A DNA stretch of 64,000 bases, taken from the NCBI RefSeq assembly GCF_900110885.1, contig NZ_FOFJ01000013.1:1-64000 (forward strand), written 5' to 3'. The notes beneath the pieces were generated by a model. That model saw only the letters and a program-made list of their open reading frames with translations. It was not told where the DNA came from and did not search any database. How positions within the stretch are numbered: position 1 is the stretch's first letter; each line of letters opens with the position of its first letter. Origin of the DNA: Azotobacter beijerinckii. Lineage in GTDB: Bacteria > Pseudomonadota > Gammaproteobacteria > Pseudomonadales > Pseudomonadaceae. Shown here piece by piece: positions 1 through 8,086 of this stretch. The position numbers were made by a program, and so were the translations under genes.

Positions 1-299
1 GGCTTCCCGAGGGCTGGGAGGCGTCCCCCTACCACCTGGCGGTGCAGGTCAGAAGCCGTTACGAGGGGATGCTCGTCGCGCTGGCGGTGGAGCACTGGCC
101 CGCCTGGGCCGACGATTCGGCCAGCACACTGGCACAGCGCCTGTTGGCATTGGCACGACAGATCAAGCCCAGCCAGGTGGCGACCAGTAAGCGCGGCCCC
201 AAGGTGGAAAAGCCCAAGGCCTGGGTCGATGCCGCGACGGCTCGCGCCCATGTCTCCACCGACCGCCTCATCAAGGCCTCGAAAAGTAAAAGACCTTGA
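1..299 (+). pseudogene. IS4-type transposase, C-terminal fragment
   Basis: The reading frame is open from the window edge (position 3) to a TGA at 297-299. It carries a Trp/Pro-rich stretch (EHWPAW) and a basic, Ala-rich tail with RGPK and the run ARAHVSTDRLIKA. From memory this resembles the C-terminal end of IS4-family transposases of Pseudomonas and Azotobacter. The upstream catalytic part lies outside the window, so whether the full element is intact cannot be judged. A different transposase fragment begins at the stop codon, which suggests one IS inserted into or recombined with another. Confidence 0.5.
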
Positions 300-661
300 A
301 AGGGGTGGACCTGAAATCCTTTGCCGTCATCGAGTCCACGAGGCAGGTCAAGGATCTGCAAGCGACAGAATATCGCTGCCATATCAGCAGCTTGCCTGCC
401 GACGCCCAGTGCCTGGCCCAAGCCATACGTGCGCACTGGAGCGTCGAGAACCCACTGCACGGGTGCATGGATGTCGCCTTCGCCGATGACCAGATGCGTG
501 CCAGGACACAATACGCCGCACACAGCCTGGCCGTGCTCAAACAGCTCGTCCTCAACCTGTTTCGGCTCGACCCCACCGGCAAGAAGGGTGGCATCAAGAC
601 CCGCCGCCTGATTGCATCCACCTCCGATACCTATCGTGCTGCACTTCTCGGACTTGGGTAG
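296..661 (+). pseudogene. ISAs1-family transposase, C-terminal fragment
   Basis: About 120 codons match the C-terminal third of ISAs1 (H-repeat-like) transposases: GVDLKSFAVIEStr, then YRCHISSLPADAQ, then the diagnostic AHWSVENPLH-DVAFADDQMRAR block and a LNLFRLD segment. The frame has no proper start and no N-terminal or central DDE domain, so it is a truncated, non-functional copy. The family C-terminus (ALLGLG) appears complete, so the break is on the 5' side, exactly where the IS4-type fragment ends. Confidence 0.7.
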
Positions 662-749
662 CCTTCATGCAATTGTCCTGGCCCGCTTGCCGAGGGTCGT
701 CGATCGAAACAAAGACTTCGGCCAGGCTCGGTCTGTCTGCTTGCTGCAT
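660..749 (-). pseudogene. Possible ISAs1-type transposase N-terminal scrap, inverted
   Basis: On the minus strand a short frame reads MQQADRPSLAEVFVSIDDPRQAGQ and then loses similarity. An N-terminus of the type SLxEhFxxIxDPRQ is typical of ISAs1-family transposases. It lies head to head against the C-terminal ISAs1 fragment, so the two are probably pieces of an inverted or rearranged element pair. The match is short, and the call rests on recognition of the DPRQ-type motif only. Confidence 0.35.
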
Positions 750-932
750 CGCGTATCCCTTCTCGACAAAGAAAAGACACGCCACACCAAACCTGATCGG
801 GCTGAAGCCGCTTGAAGCTACGGGCTCATCCGTTCATGCGATTGCCCTGGCTGCGGCAGGAGCGACTGCGCCACACCCTGCCAAAACCGATACAATCCCC
901 GCCCTTTTCATCTCTGTACATGAGGACTCTTC

Positions 933-1274
933 ATGAGCACCCTGCCGCCCTGCCCCAAATGCGCCTCCGAATACACCTACGAGGACGGCGATCAGCTGGT
1001 CTGCCCGGAATGCGCCCATGAGTGGTCCGCCACGGCGGTCGCCGCATCGACGGAAGGCGACCGGGTGATCAAGGACTCGGTCGGCAACGTCCTGCAGGAC
1101 GGCGACACCGTCAGCGTGATCAAGGACCTGAAGGTCAAGGGATCGTCCCTGGTGGTGAAGGTCGGCACCAAGGTGAAGAACATCCGCCTGTGCGACGGCG
1201 ATCACGACATCGACTGCAAGATCGACGGGATCGGCGCAATGAAGCTGAAGTCGGAGTTCGTGAAGAAGGCTTGA
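933..1274 (+). CDS. yjdM: PhnA/YjdM-family zinc-ribbon protein
   Basis: A 113-residue protein of the family named PhnA or YjdM. The N-terminus has a zinc ribbon of two CxxC knuckles (CPKC near residue 8, CPEC near residue 28). The rest is the compact beta-rich PhnA domain ([38 protein letters not shown]). Despite the old name it is not an established phosphonoacetate hydrolase in this subfamily, and its cellular role is uncertain. The start has GAGGA about 10 bases upstream. It stands alone between IS debris and a convergent DUF2076 gene. Confidence 0.85.
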   Translation: MSTLPPCPKCASEYTYEDGDQLVCPECAHEWSATAVAASTEGDRVIKDSVGNVLQDGDTVSVIKDLKVKGSSLVVKVGTKVKNIRLCDGDHDIDCKIDGIGAMKLKSEFVKKA

Positions 1275-1430
1275 GGCCTGGAGATTGGAAGCACGCCGTC
1301 GGGACCGCTCCACCCAGAGATGGGGTCGGCCGTAGACCCGCACACGCCTGCGGCGGCATGCGGTCGAGACCGCCCCCACGAGAAGCGGGAACTGCCGGCG
1401 GCAGCTCCCGACGCCTGCCGAAAGAGCCGG

Positions 1431-2153
1431 TCAGACGAAGTCTTCGTCGTCCCCGCCGAAGAAGTCGTCACCCTCGCCACTGTCGGCAAAGTAGTCCTCT
1501 TGCGGCGCCAAGTTCTCTTCCGCGACCTGATGCTGCGGCTCCGGCGCAGCTACTGGCTCGTGGGCAGCCTCGGCCACCTTCGGCTCTTCGTCACCCTGGA
1601 ACATATCCATCAGCACGTTGCCCAGCACCATGCCGCCAGCCACGCCGGCCGCGGTCTGCAGGGCCCCGGAGAGGAAGCCGCCGCCACCGCCGCCAGCCGG
1701 GGCCCCGAAGGCGCCGCGCTGGAAGCCCGGCTGCTGACCGAAACCACCTTGGCTACCGAAACCACCCTGGTTGCCGTAGCCGGGCTCGTTCCAGCCCGCA
1801 GCCGCCGGACGGGCCGCCGGCTGCGGACGAGCGACGGGCTGCGACTCGCTGCGGCCGCCGCCGAACAGCCCGGACAGGAAGCCGCCACCGCTCTGCTGGC
1901 GGGGGGCGTTCTCGACCTGCTGCTTGAGCTGCTCGATCTGCGCCTCCAGCTCCTTGACGCGACCGTCGAGCCGCTGGATGGCGTTCTCCTGGACGATGAT
2001 CGCCTGGGCCATGTAGTAGGGAGCGGCCGGCTGACGGGCGATGTGCTCCCTGATCACCCCTTCGGCCTGCGGATCGCGGGGCGCGGATTGGCCTTCGGCA
2101 TCGCGGAGGCGGGAAAACAGGCCATCGATCAGATTCTTCTCTTCAGACTGCAT
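1431..2153 (-). CDS. DUF2076 family protein
   Basis: A 240-residue protein with the DUF2076 layout. The N-terminal helical domain starts MQSEEKNLIDGLF and includes YYMAQAIIVQE. A coiled coil follows (roughly residues 50-80, RVKELEAQIEQLKQQVE). Then comes a low-complexity Gly/Ala/Gln/Pro linker, a short glycine-rich hydrophobic stretch (around 160-185, GVAGGMVLGNVLMDMF) and a very acidic tail ending DDFFGGDDEDFV. Such proteins are thought to be periplasmic ligand-binding or membrane-associated, but the function is unknown. It faces the convergent yjdM gene; the 5' side opens on a long AT-richer gap. Confidence 0.8.
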   Translation of the reverse strand: MQSEEKNLIDGLFSRLRDAEGQSAPRDPQAEGVIREHIARQPAAPYYMAQAIIVQENAIQRLDGRVKELEAQIEQLKQQVENAPRQQSGGGFLSGLFGGGRSESQPVARPQPAARPAAAGWNEPGYGNQGGFGSQGGFGQQPGFQRGAFGAPAGGGGGGFLSGALQTAAGVAGGMVLGNVLMDMFQGDEEPKVAEAAHEPVAAPEPQHQVAEENLAPQEDYFADSGEGDDFFGGDDEDFV

Positions 2154-2739
2154 GGTTTTCTCTTGACTGGGTTGCCGATAGAAGATTGCATACCGGAAAG
2201 TATGCGTAACTTATATAAGGCCGGATACGGAAAAATCAAACGCACTGTGTATAGAATCTTTCCGGCACATCGAAACATACCGCTTCAACCTGTAAAAAAA
2301 CGGTGAAATACAGGTTAAAAGCAGCGAATCCCACATGAACGTTCCTACCTGGAAAACATAGCGCAATACTGCGATTCGATCCGGTGAATGTCAAAGCCCA
2401 GCTATTACAAAAATTGTCTTCCAAACGGGCTGTATATATTTGTATTGAATATTTCGTCGCCGGCAATCCGTAACGGAAACAAATTGGCGCAGTTTCGAAC
2501 TTGCAGGCCATATATGCGCTACGGCAATGCCCAGGCCGTGAAGCCGGCTCGGTGCCGCCGATGAAGGACGCCAGCGGGTCTGGCTCGCCCTCGGTTTGTC
2601 CCCTAGCCCACACAGGCGCAGCCCCGCTATGTAGAGAAACCTACAGAAAACCGAAAACTCACAATAAAAATCAATGACTTATCCAATGGCATGGAGCTTG
2701 CTGAATTGCTTGCTCCGTGATTACCAAGGCTGGTCCGGC
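2154..2739. other. AT-richer intergenic region with no convincing gene
   Basis: About 590 bases separate the divergent DUF2076 and AAA-ATPase genes. The stretch is visibly richer in A and T than its surroundings (for example around 2200-2480). The only long minus-strand frame here, at 2236-2613, has poor codon bias and no recognisable protein. It probably carries both promoters. I see no clear terminator or repeat. The AAA gene could start at the ATG at 2674 instead of 2740, which would shorten the gap. Confidence 0.5.
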
Positions 2740-4443
2740 ATGAAACTTCTCATCGATCGACCCTACGTCGAGGCGTTGGTCAGCGAATTCCCCGAATTAT
2801 CGGCGCTGACCCAGCAATTGAAATTCGGCAACAGGGCCGAAGTGGTCTTCGAGCAGCTGACGATGGCGCAGTTGGACGGTCTGCACCGGCTCTACCTGGC
2901 CGCAGGACCCGGCATGGAGCTGCGCGCGGCGCAGATCGCCACCCTGCGCCGCGCGGTGAGCGACGGCGGCGAGCGCTTTGGCGAACGCGACCTGGAGCGG
3001 ATGGTGCCGGTGGTCGCCGAGTTCCTGATCCGCGGCGCGCTCCGCGGCTGGCTGTTCAAGATCAACATGGCCGGCAAGCCGCTCGCCTACCTGGTGTCGC
3101 GCATCGACTTCACCCCGCCGGGCGAGGAGGAAAGCGGGCGCATCCTGATCGAACTGAAGGCCAACTCCATGGCGCGGGTCACCTCGCAGACCCTGACCAT
3201 CCTCGAGCGCGACATCGTCGGCCGGACCATCGCGGAAATCCTCATTGCCAAGGGCTTCCTCAAGGAAACCCCGGAGCTGATCACCGCCTACGACCACTCC
3301 ACGGCGCGCTTCTTCGAGCACCGCGCCGACTACGGCCGGCAGTTCGCGGCCAGCGGCACCGGGATCTTCGCCGAGGACCCGACCGCCACCCACCGCAACA
3401 CCGACTGGACCCGCAAAGAGCGGGTGGTGCTCTCCTCCAGCGGCGGCAGCGCGCGGCTGGTCAACGACGAGGAGATCCTCAAGGACCGCGCCCTGGTGCT
3501 CGACGCCAGCGGCGACGTGCTCGGCAAGTACCTGCGCAAGGCCGGGCGCAGCGTGAAGTACGACGAGCGCGTGGAGAAGGCCACCGAGGCGATGCGCAGC
3601 GATATCCCCGAGGGGGTGTTCGCCGAGCTGCCGGTACACGGCTACATCCTGATGTTCCACCTCGACCTGCACCACCACCTGTGGGTGCACGTCGACGACA
3701 TGCTGCCCTACGTCTACCAGCCGGAACTCAAGGACAAGCTGATCCTGCCGCCGGAGCAGACCGACCTGATCGACATCCTCACCGCCGAGATGGACGTGCT
3801 GATGGACGACATCGTCGAGGGCAAGTCCGGCGGCACCACGGTGCTCTGCGCCGGCCCGCCCGGGGTGGGCAAGACGCTGACCGCCGAGGTCTACTCGGAG
3901 ATCATCAAGCGCCCGCTGTACCGCGTGCACTCCGGCCAGCTCGGCCTGAACGTCGCGGAGATGGAGAAGACTCTCAAGGCCACCCTGACCCGCGCCCAGC
4001 GCTGGGGCGCAGTGATGCTGATCGACGAGGCCGACGTGTACATCAAGCGGCGCGACGACAACATCACCGCCAACGCGGTGGTCGGCGTGTTCCTGCGCGT
4101 GCTGGAGTACTTCAACGGGCTGCTGTTCCTCACCACCAACCGGGTCGACGACATCGACGAGGCGGTGGTGTCGCGCTGCATCGCGCTGATCAAGTACCAC
4201 CCGCCCGGCCTGGAGGATCGCCGACGGATCTGGCAGGTGATGACCGAGCAGTTCGGTCTGAGCGTCGCCCCGGAACTCTGCGAGCGCCTGGCCGCCCTCT
4301 TTCCCGACGCCAGCGGCCGCGACATCAAGGGCCTGGCCAAGCTGGTGGCCAAGTACTGCCACCACAAGTCGGTGGCGCCGAGCCTCACGATGTTCGAGCG
4401 CTGCAGCATCTTCCGCGGCATGGACATGGGCGGGCACGCCTGA
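2740..4443 (+). CDS. AAA-family ATPase with uncharacterised N-terminal domain
   Basis: A 567-residue protein from the ATG at 2740 (AAGG 12 bases upstream); an alternative ATG at 2674 adds 22 residues with no better ribosome site. The C-terminal third is a classical AAA module: Walker A GPPGVGKT near residue 372, Walker B VMLIDEAD near 426, a sensor segment LTTNRVDDIDEAVVSRC, then a helical lid. The N-terminal 360 residues carry no domain I recognise. The fold suggests a remodelling ATPase, possibly with a substrate-binding N-terminal region. The truncated haemoglobin gene follows 72 bases downstream on the same strand and may be co-transcribed, but no functional link is known. Confidence 0.75.
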   Translation: MKLLIDRPYVEALVSEFPELSALTQQLKFGNRAEVVFEQLTMAQLDGLHRLYLAAGPGMELRAAQIATLRRAVSDGGERFGERDLERMVPVVAEFLIRGALRGWLFKINMAGKPLAYLVSRIDFTPPGEEESGRILIELKANSMARVTSQTLTILERDIVGRTIAEILIAKGFLKETPELITAYDHSTARFFEHRADYGRQFAASGTGIFAEDPTATHRNTDWTRKERVVLSSSGGSARLVNDEEILKDRALVLDASGDVLGKYLRKAGRSVKYDERVEKATEAMRSDIPEGVFAELPVHGYILMFHLDLHHHLWVHVDDMLPYVYQPELKDKLILPPEQTDLIDILTAEMDVLMDDIVEGKSGGTTVLCAGPPGVGKTLTAEVYSEIIKRPLYRVHSGQLGLNVAEMEKTLKATLTRAQRWGAVMLIDEADVYIKRRDDNITANAVVGVFLRVLEYFNGLLFLTTNRVDDIDEAVVSRCIALIKYHPPGLEDRRRIWQVMTEQFGLSVAPELCERLAALFPDASGRDIKGLAKLVAKYCHHKSVAPSLTMFERCSIFRGMDMGGHA

Positions 4444-4515
4444 ACGGTGTCCGCAATTCGGGTCAAGGCCGCCCGGCAGCCGGGCGGCAATCGGAAAATC
4501 CACGGAGCGCTCCGC

Positions 4516-4911
4516 ATGATCAACGTCCTCACCCCCTATCAACTGCTCGGCGGCGAAGACGGCGTACGCCGGCTGTGCAACGCCTTCTACGACAACATGG
4601 AACGCCTGCCCGAGGCGCAGACTATCCGCCGCATGCATGGCGCGGACATCGGGCCGGTGCGCGAGAAACTCTTCGAGTACCTTTCCGGCTGGCTCGGCGG
4701 CCCCAAGCTGTACCTGGAGAAATACGGCACCGTGGCCATGGGCCCGGCGCACCGCCCCTTCGCCATCGGCCCGAAGGAGCGCGACCAGTGGATGCTGTGC
4801 CTGAACAAGGCGCTGGACGACATTGGCGCCAGCGAGACCGCCAAGGGACTGATCAAGGCGCCGATCTACGCCTTCGCCGACCACCTGCGCAACCGCGCGA
4901 CCTCGGACTGA
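4516..4911 (+). CDS. Group II truncated haemoglobin (trHb2)
   Basis: A 131-residue 2-on-2 haemoglobin. The ATG at 4516 is preceded by GGAG; the upstream in-frame GTG at 4447 has no family similarity. Group II features are visible: LLGGEDGVRRLCNAFYD at the A/B helices, FEYLSGWLGGP, proximal His in PAHRPFAIG, and the group-typical Trp in ERDQWMLCL. Family members bind haem and handle O2, NO or peroxide. In an aerobic diazotroph an oxygen or NO role is plausible but inferred. It follows the AAA ATPase gene closely. Confidence 0.88.
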   Translation: MINVLTPYQLLGGEDGVRRLCNAFYDNMERLPEAQTIRRMHGADIGPVREKLFEYLSGWLGGPKLYLEKYGTVAMGPAHRPFAIGPKERDQWMLCLNKALDDIGASETAKGLIKAPIYAFADHLRNRATSD

Positions 4912-5134
4912 ACCCTCCCCGCACAACCCGACCCCGGCGCAGCACAGCGCCACCGCCGGCCGCTCCCCGGGATCGGCAGATTTCCGCCGATGGCGGCAGG
5001 CACGCGACGCCCGGCAGGGGGCACGAAGGCAGCGGGAGAGAATCGAGCGGAGGGGAACAGCAGAGGCGCCCGGCCAGCGGCCGGAGCGACGCGTCCGCTC
5101 CGCCCTCGCCGGGCGGAACGGACGGTCGGGACGA

Positions 5135-6505
5135 TCAGCGATCGTGGTGCAGGTAGGCTGCCTGCTTCGGCAGGCGCAGGCTGAAGAGGAAGGCAATCGC
5201 CAGCATGCCCGAGACGTACCAGTAGAAGGCTTCCTCGTGGCCGATGGACTTCAGGCCCAGCGCCACGTATTCGGCGGTGCCGCCGAACATCGCGTTGGCG
5301 ATGGCGTAGGACAGACCGACGCCCAGGGCACGCACCTCCGGCGGAAACATCTCGGCCTTCACGATGCCACCGATCGAGGTGTAGAAGCTGATGATGGCCA
5401 TGCCCAGGATGATCAACAGGCCGGCCATGACAGGGCTCCCTGCGGTCTTCAGGGTCATCAGGATCGGCAGGGTGCAAAGCGCACCCAGGGAGCTGAACCA
5501 GAGCATCGAGGCACGCCGGCCGATCCGGTCGGACAGGGAGCCGAACACTGGCTGCATCAGCATGTAGCAGAACAGCGCGAAGGTCATGATGCCGCTGGCG
5601 GTCTTGGCGTCCATGCCCACCGAGTTGACCAAGTACTTCTGCATGTAGGTGGTGAAGGTGTAGAACATCAGCGAGCCGCCGGCGGTGTAGCCGAGCACGG
5701 TGATGAAGGCAGCCTTGTGGTGCTTGAACAGGCCGGCCATGCTGCCCGCCTCCTTGCTCGCACGGGTCTCCGCCGTGGTGGTTTCCTCCAGGGAACGGCG
5801 CAGCAGCAGGGCAATCACCGCAGCAATGGCGCCGATCACGAACGGAATGCGCCAACCCCAAGCCTTCAGCTCGTCGGTGCTGAGCAGCTGCTGCAGAATC
5901 ACCACCACCAGCACCGCGAGCAACTGGCCACCGATCAGGGTGACGTACTGGAACGAGGAGTAGAAGCCGCGCTTACCCTTGAGCGCCACCTCGCTCATGT
6001 AGGTGGCGGTGGTGCCGTACTCACCGCCGACCGAGAGCCCCTGGAACAGGCGGCAGAGCAGCAGCAGGGCCGGCGCCGCGACGCCGATGCTCTCGTAGGT
6101 CGGCAGGACGGCGATGGCTAAGGAGCCGGCGCACATCATCAGCACCGAGATCAGCATCGAGGTCTTGCGGCCGTGCTTGTCGGCGATCCGGCCGAACAGC
6201 CAGCCGCCGATCGGGCGCATCAGGAAGCCGGCGGCGAATACCCCGGCGGTGTTGAGCAGTTGGACGGTGGGATCGGCCGCCGGGAAGAAGGCCGGGGCAA
6301 AGTAGATGGCACAGAAGGCGTAGACGTAGAAGTCGAACCACTCCACCAGGTTGCCGGACGAGGCACCGACGATGGCGAAGATCCGCTGGCGGCGCTCGGC
6401 GGCCGTGTACACGGACTCCTGGGCGGTCGTGGACGGGGTCTCGTCAGGGCGGTTGGCGGCAAGGTCCGCAGGGGCGCACAGCTCGGGGCTGTTAGGGCTT
6501 GTCAT
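5135..6505 (-). CDS. kgtP: MHS-family 2-oxoglutarate/dicarboxylate permease (KgtP-like)
   Basis: A 456-residue MFS transporter of the metabolite:H+ symporter subfamily. Signatures are [14 protein letters not shown] at TM1, [18 protein letters not shown] in loop 2-3, [13 protein letters not shown] in TM4 and DRIGRR in the central repeat. Twelve hydrophobic segments are apparent. The start chosen is the ATG at 6505 with GGAG 8 bases upstream, not the earlier in-frame codon at 6547. A sigma-54 promoter and paired activator sites lie upstream. With the adjacent DctB/DctD-type genes this fits a 2-oxoglutarate (P. aeruginosa MifSR-PA5530 style) or C4-dicarboxylate uptake system. The exact substrate cannot be read from sequence. 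Confidence 0.85.
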   Translation of the reverse strand: MTSPNSPELCAPADLAANRPDETPSTTAQESVYTAAERRQRIFAIVGASSGNLVEWFDFYVYAFCAIYFAPAFFPAADPTVQLLNTAGVFAAGFLMRPIGGWLFGRIADKHGRKTSMLISVLMMCAGSLAIAVLPTYESIGVAAPALLLLCRLFQGLSVGGEYGTTATYMSEVALKGKRGFYSSFQYVTLIGGQLLAVLVVVILQQLLSTDELKAWGWRIPFVIGAIAAVIALLLRRSLEETTTAETRASKEAGSMAGLFKHHKAAFITVLGYTAGGSLMFYTFTTYMQKYLVNSVGMDAKTASGIMTFALFCYMLMQPVFGSLSDRIGRRASMLWFSSLGALCTLPILMTLKTAGSPVMAGLLIILGMAIISFYTSIGGIVKAEMFPPEVRALGVGLSYAIANAMFGGTAEYVALGLKSIGHEEAFYWYVSGMLAIAFLFSLRLPKQAAYLHHDR

Positions 6506-6627
6506 TGTATTTCTCCGTTTCTTGTGGGCGTTCGGCCTGCGCGGCAACTGCCGCAGTTGGCAGAGGGCCGCTAGGCGCCGGAGCGGACAGTCGTCACACC
6601 GGGCACCAGAGCAACGAAGTATGCTTT

Positions 6628-6644
6628 AGCAGGATACAGGCCAA
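6628..6644 (-). promoter_or_regulatory. Sigma-54 (-24/-12) promoter of kgtP
   Basis: Read on the minus strand the site is TTGGCCTGTATCCTGCT. It has the invariant GG and GC separated by exactly 10 bases and agrees well with the consensus YTGGCACGrNNNTTGCW. It lies about 120 bases upstream of the kgtP ATG and points toward it. The presence of a sigma-54 activator gene next door and of palindromes at enhancer distance supports the call. Confidence 0.75.
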
Positions 6645-6695
6645 GGTGAAAGAAGGCTCTATCTTGCGGGTCTGCGCCCAAATATCAAACAGCCA

Positions 6696-6745
6696 TCGGC
6701 GGATTTCAGCCGATTTTTGAAGACTGGTCGGCAATAATCCGCCGA
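6696..6745. promoter_or_regulatory. Two tandem enhancer palindromes, TCGGC-N8-GCCGA
   Basis: Two 18-base palindromes with identical arms occupy 6696-6713 and 6728-6745. Their centres are 32 bases apart, about three helical turns, so they face the same side of the DNA. They lie roughly 85 and 120 bases upstream of the expected kgtP transcription start, the usual position for bacterial enhancer-binding protein sites. They also fall just after the stop codon of dctD. I infer they bind the DctD-type regulator encoded immediately upstream. Confidence 0.7.
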
Positions 6746-6750
6746 TACCA

Positions 6751-8085
6751 TCACTCCTCGCCGGCGGGGAGGAAGTCGCCGCGGCTCAGTCCGTGGCGCT
6801 GCATCTTCTCGTTGAGGGTGCGCCGCGGCAGCTGCAGCAGCGCCATGACCTCGGCGATGTTGCCGCGGCACTGCTGCAAGGCCTGGCGCAGGCACTGCGC
6901 CTCGAAGGCTTCCAACTGCTCCCCCAGCGATTGCGGCGCCGCCGCGGCGCCCGCCCCGCCGCCCAGGCCGAGGGCGTGGCGTTCGGCGGCGTTGGCCAGT
7001 TCGCGCACGTTGCCCGGCCAGTCGCGGGTCAGCAGCCCGGTCAGTTCTGTGGCGCCGAGCGGGCGCGCTTCGCGGCCATGGCGCTCGGCCGCGGCCTGGG
7101 CGAAGTGCTCGAACAGCAGGGGAATGTCCTCGCGCCGCTCGCGCAGCGGCGGAATGTGCAGCTCGGCGACGTTGAGGCGGTACAGGAGGTCCTCGCGAAA
7201 GCGCCCGGCGCGCACCTCGGCGACCAGGTCCGGCTTGACCGCGCCGATCACCCGCAGGTCGACCGCGATGCTGCGGTTGGAGCCGAGCCGCTCCAGGCTC
7301 TTTTCCTGCAACACGCGCAGCAGCTTGGCCTGCTGTGCCAGCGGCAGGCTCTCCACTTCGTCGAGGAACAGGGTGCCGCCGGCGGCGTGCTCGATCCGCC
7401 CGATGCGCTTGCCCTGGGCGCCGGTGAAGGCGCCGCTCTCGTGGCCGAACAGCTCGCTCTCGAACAGTTGCTCGGGGATCGCCGCGCAGTTGACCGCGAC
7501 GAAGGCTTTGTCGGCGCGCGGACCGAAAGCGTGCAGGCAACGCGCCACGCATTCCTTGCCGCTGCCGGTCTCGCCGCGGATCAGCACGCTCACCGAGGTC
7601 GGCGCCAGCTCGAGGATCTGCCGGCGCAACTCCTCCATCGCCCGCGACACGCCGAGCAGGCGACCCTCGATGCAGCCGCGCTGCGCCACCTGGCGGCGCA
7701 GCGCGCGGTTCTCGCAGACCAGCCGGCGCTTGTCCAGGGCGCGCTGCAGACTGCCGAGCAGGCGCTCGGGGGTGAAGGGCTTCTCGATGAAGTCGTAGGC
7801 CCCCTGCTGCAGCGCCGCCACCGCCATGGGCACGTCGCCGTGGCCGGTGACCATGATCACCGGCAGCTCGGCATCCAGCGCGCGGACGCGTTCGAGCAGG
7901 GCCAGGCCGTCCATGCCAGGCATCCGCACATCGCTGACCACCACCCCGGAAAAGTCGGCATCGAGCAACGCCAGCGCCTCCTCGGCACGGGCGCAGGTGC
8001 GCACCGAAAGGCCGGACAGCTCCAGCCACTGCTGCACCGCCTCGCGGATCGGCGCTTCGTCGTCGATGAAGAGAATCTGCTGCAT
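6751..8085 (-). CDS. dctD: Sigma-54-dependent response regulator, DctD/MifR type
   Basis: A 444-residue NtrC-family regulator. It has an N-terminal receiver with phospho-acceptor Asp52 (SDVRMPG) and Lys in the EKPF motif, an AAA+ domain with Walker A GETGSGKE, an intact GAFTGA loop and Walker B GGTLFLDE, and a C-terminal Fis-type helix-turn-helix (NIAEVMALLQLPRRTLNEKM). It starts one base after the dctB stop, with AGGAG inside the end of dctB, so the two are translationally coupled. Its probable target is the kgtP promoter directly downstream. DctD versus MifR cannot be separated by eye; both regulate dicarboxylate or 2-oxoglutarate transport. Confidence 0.85.
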   Translation of the reverse strand: MQQILFIDDEAPIREAVQQWLELSGLSVRTCARAEEALALLDADFSGVVVSDVRMPGMDGLALLERVRALDAELPVIMVTGHGDVPMAVAALQQGAYDFIEKPFTPERLLGSLQRALDKRRLVCENRALRRQVAQRGCIEGRLLGVSRAMEELRRQILELAPTSVSVLIRGETGSGKECVARCLHAFGPRADKAFVAVNCAAIPEQLFESELFGHESGAFTGAQGKRIGRIEHAAGGTLFLDEVESLPLAQQAKLLRVLQEKSLERLGSNRSIAVDLRVIGAVKPDLVAEVRAGRFREDLLYRLNVAELHIPPLRERREDIPLLFEHFAQAAAERHGREARPLGATELTGLLTRDWPGNVRELANAAERHALGLGGGAGAAAAPQSLGEQLEAFEAQCLRQALQQCRGNIAEVMALLQLPRRTLNEKMQRHGLSRGDFLPAGEE

Positions 8086-8086
8086 T

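Noticed and set aside
2236-2613. 125-codon minus-strand frame in the AT-richer gap
   Set aside because: No family resemblance, no ribosome site and poor codon bias.
2797-5196. 799-codon minus-strand open frame
   Set aside because: It is antisense to the AAA ATPase and haemoglobin genes, has no recognisable domains and shows the Arg/Ala/His-rich composition typical of frames opposite GC-rich genes.
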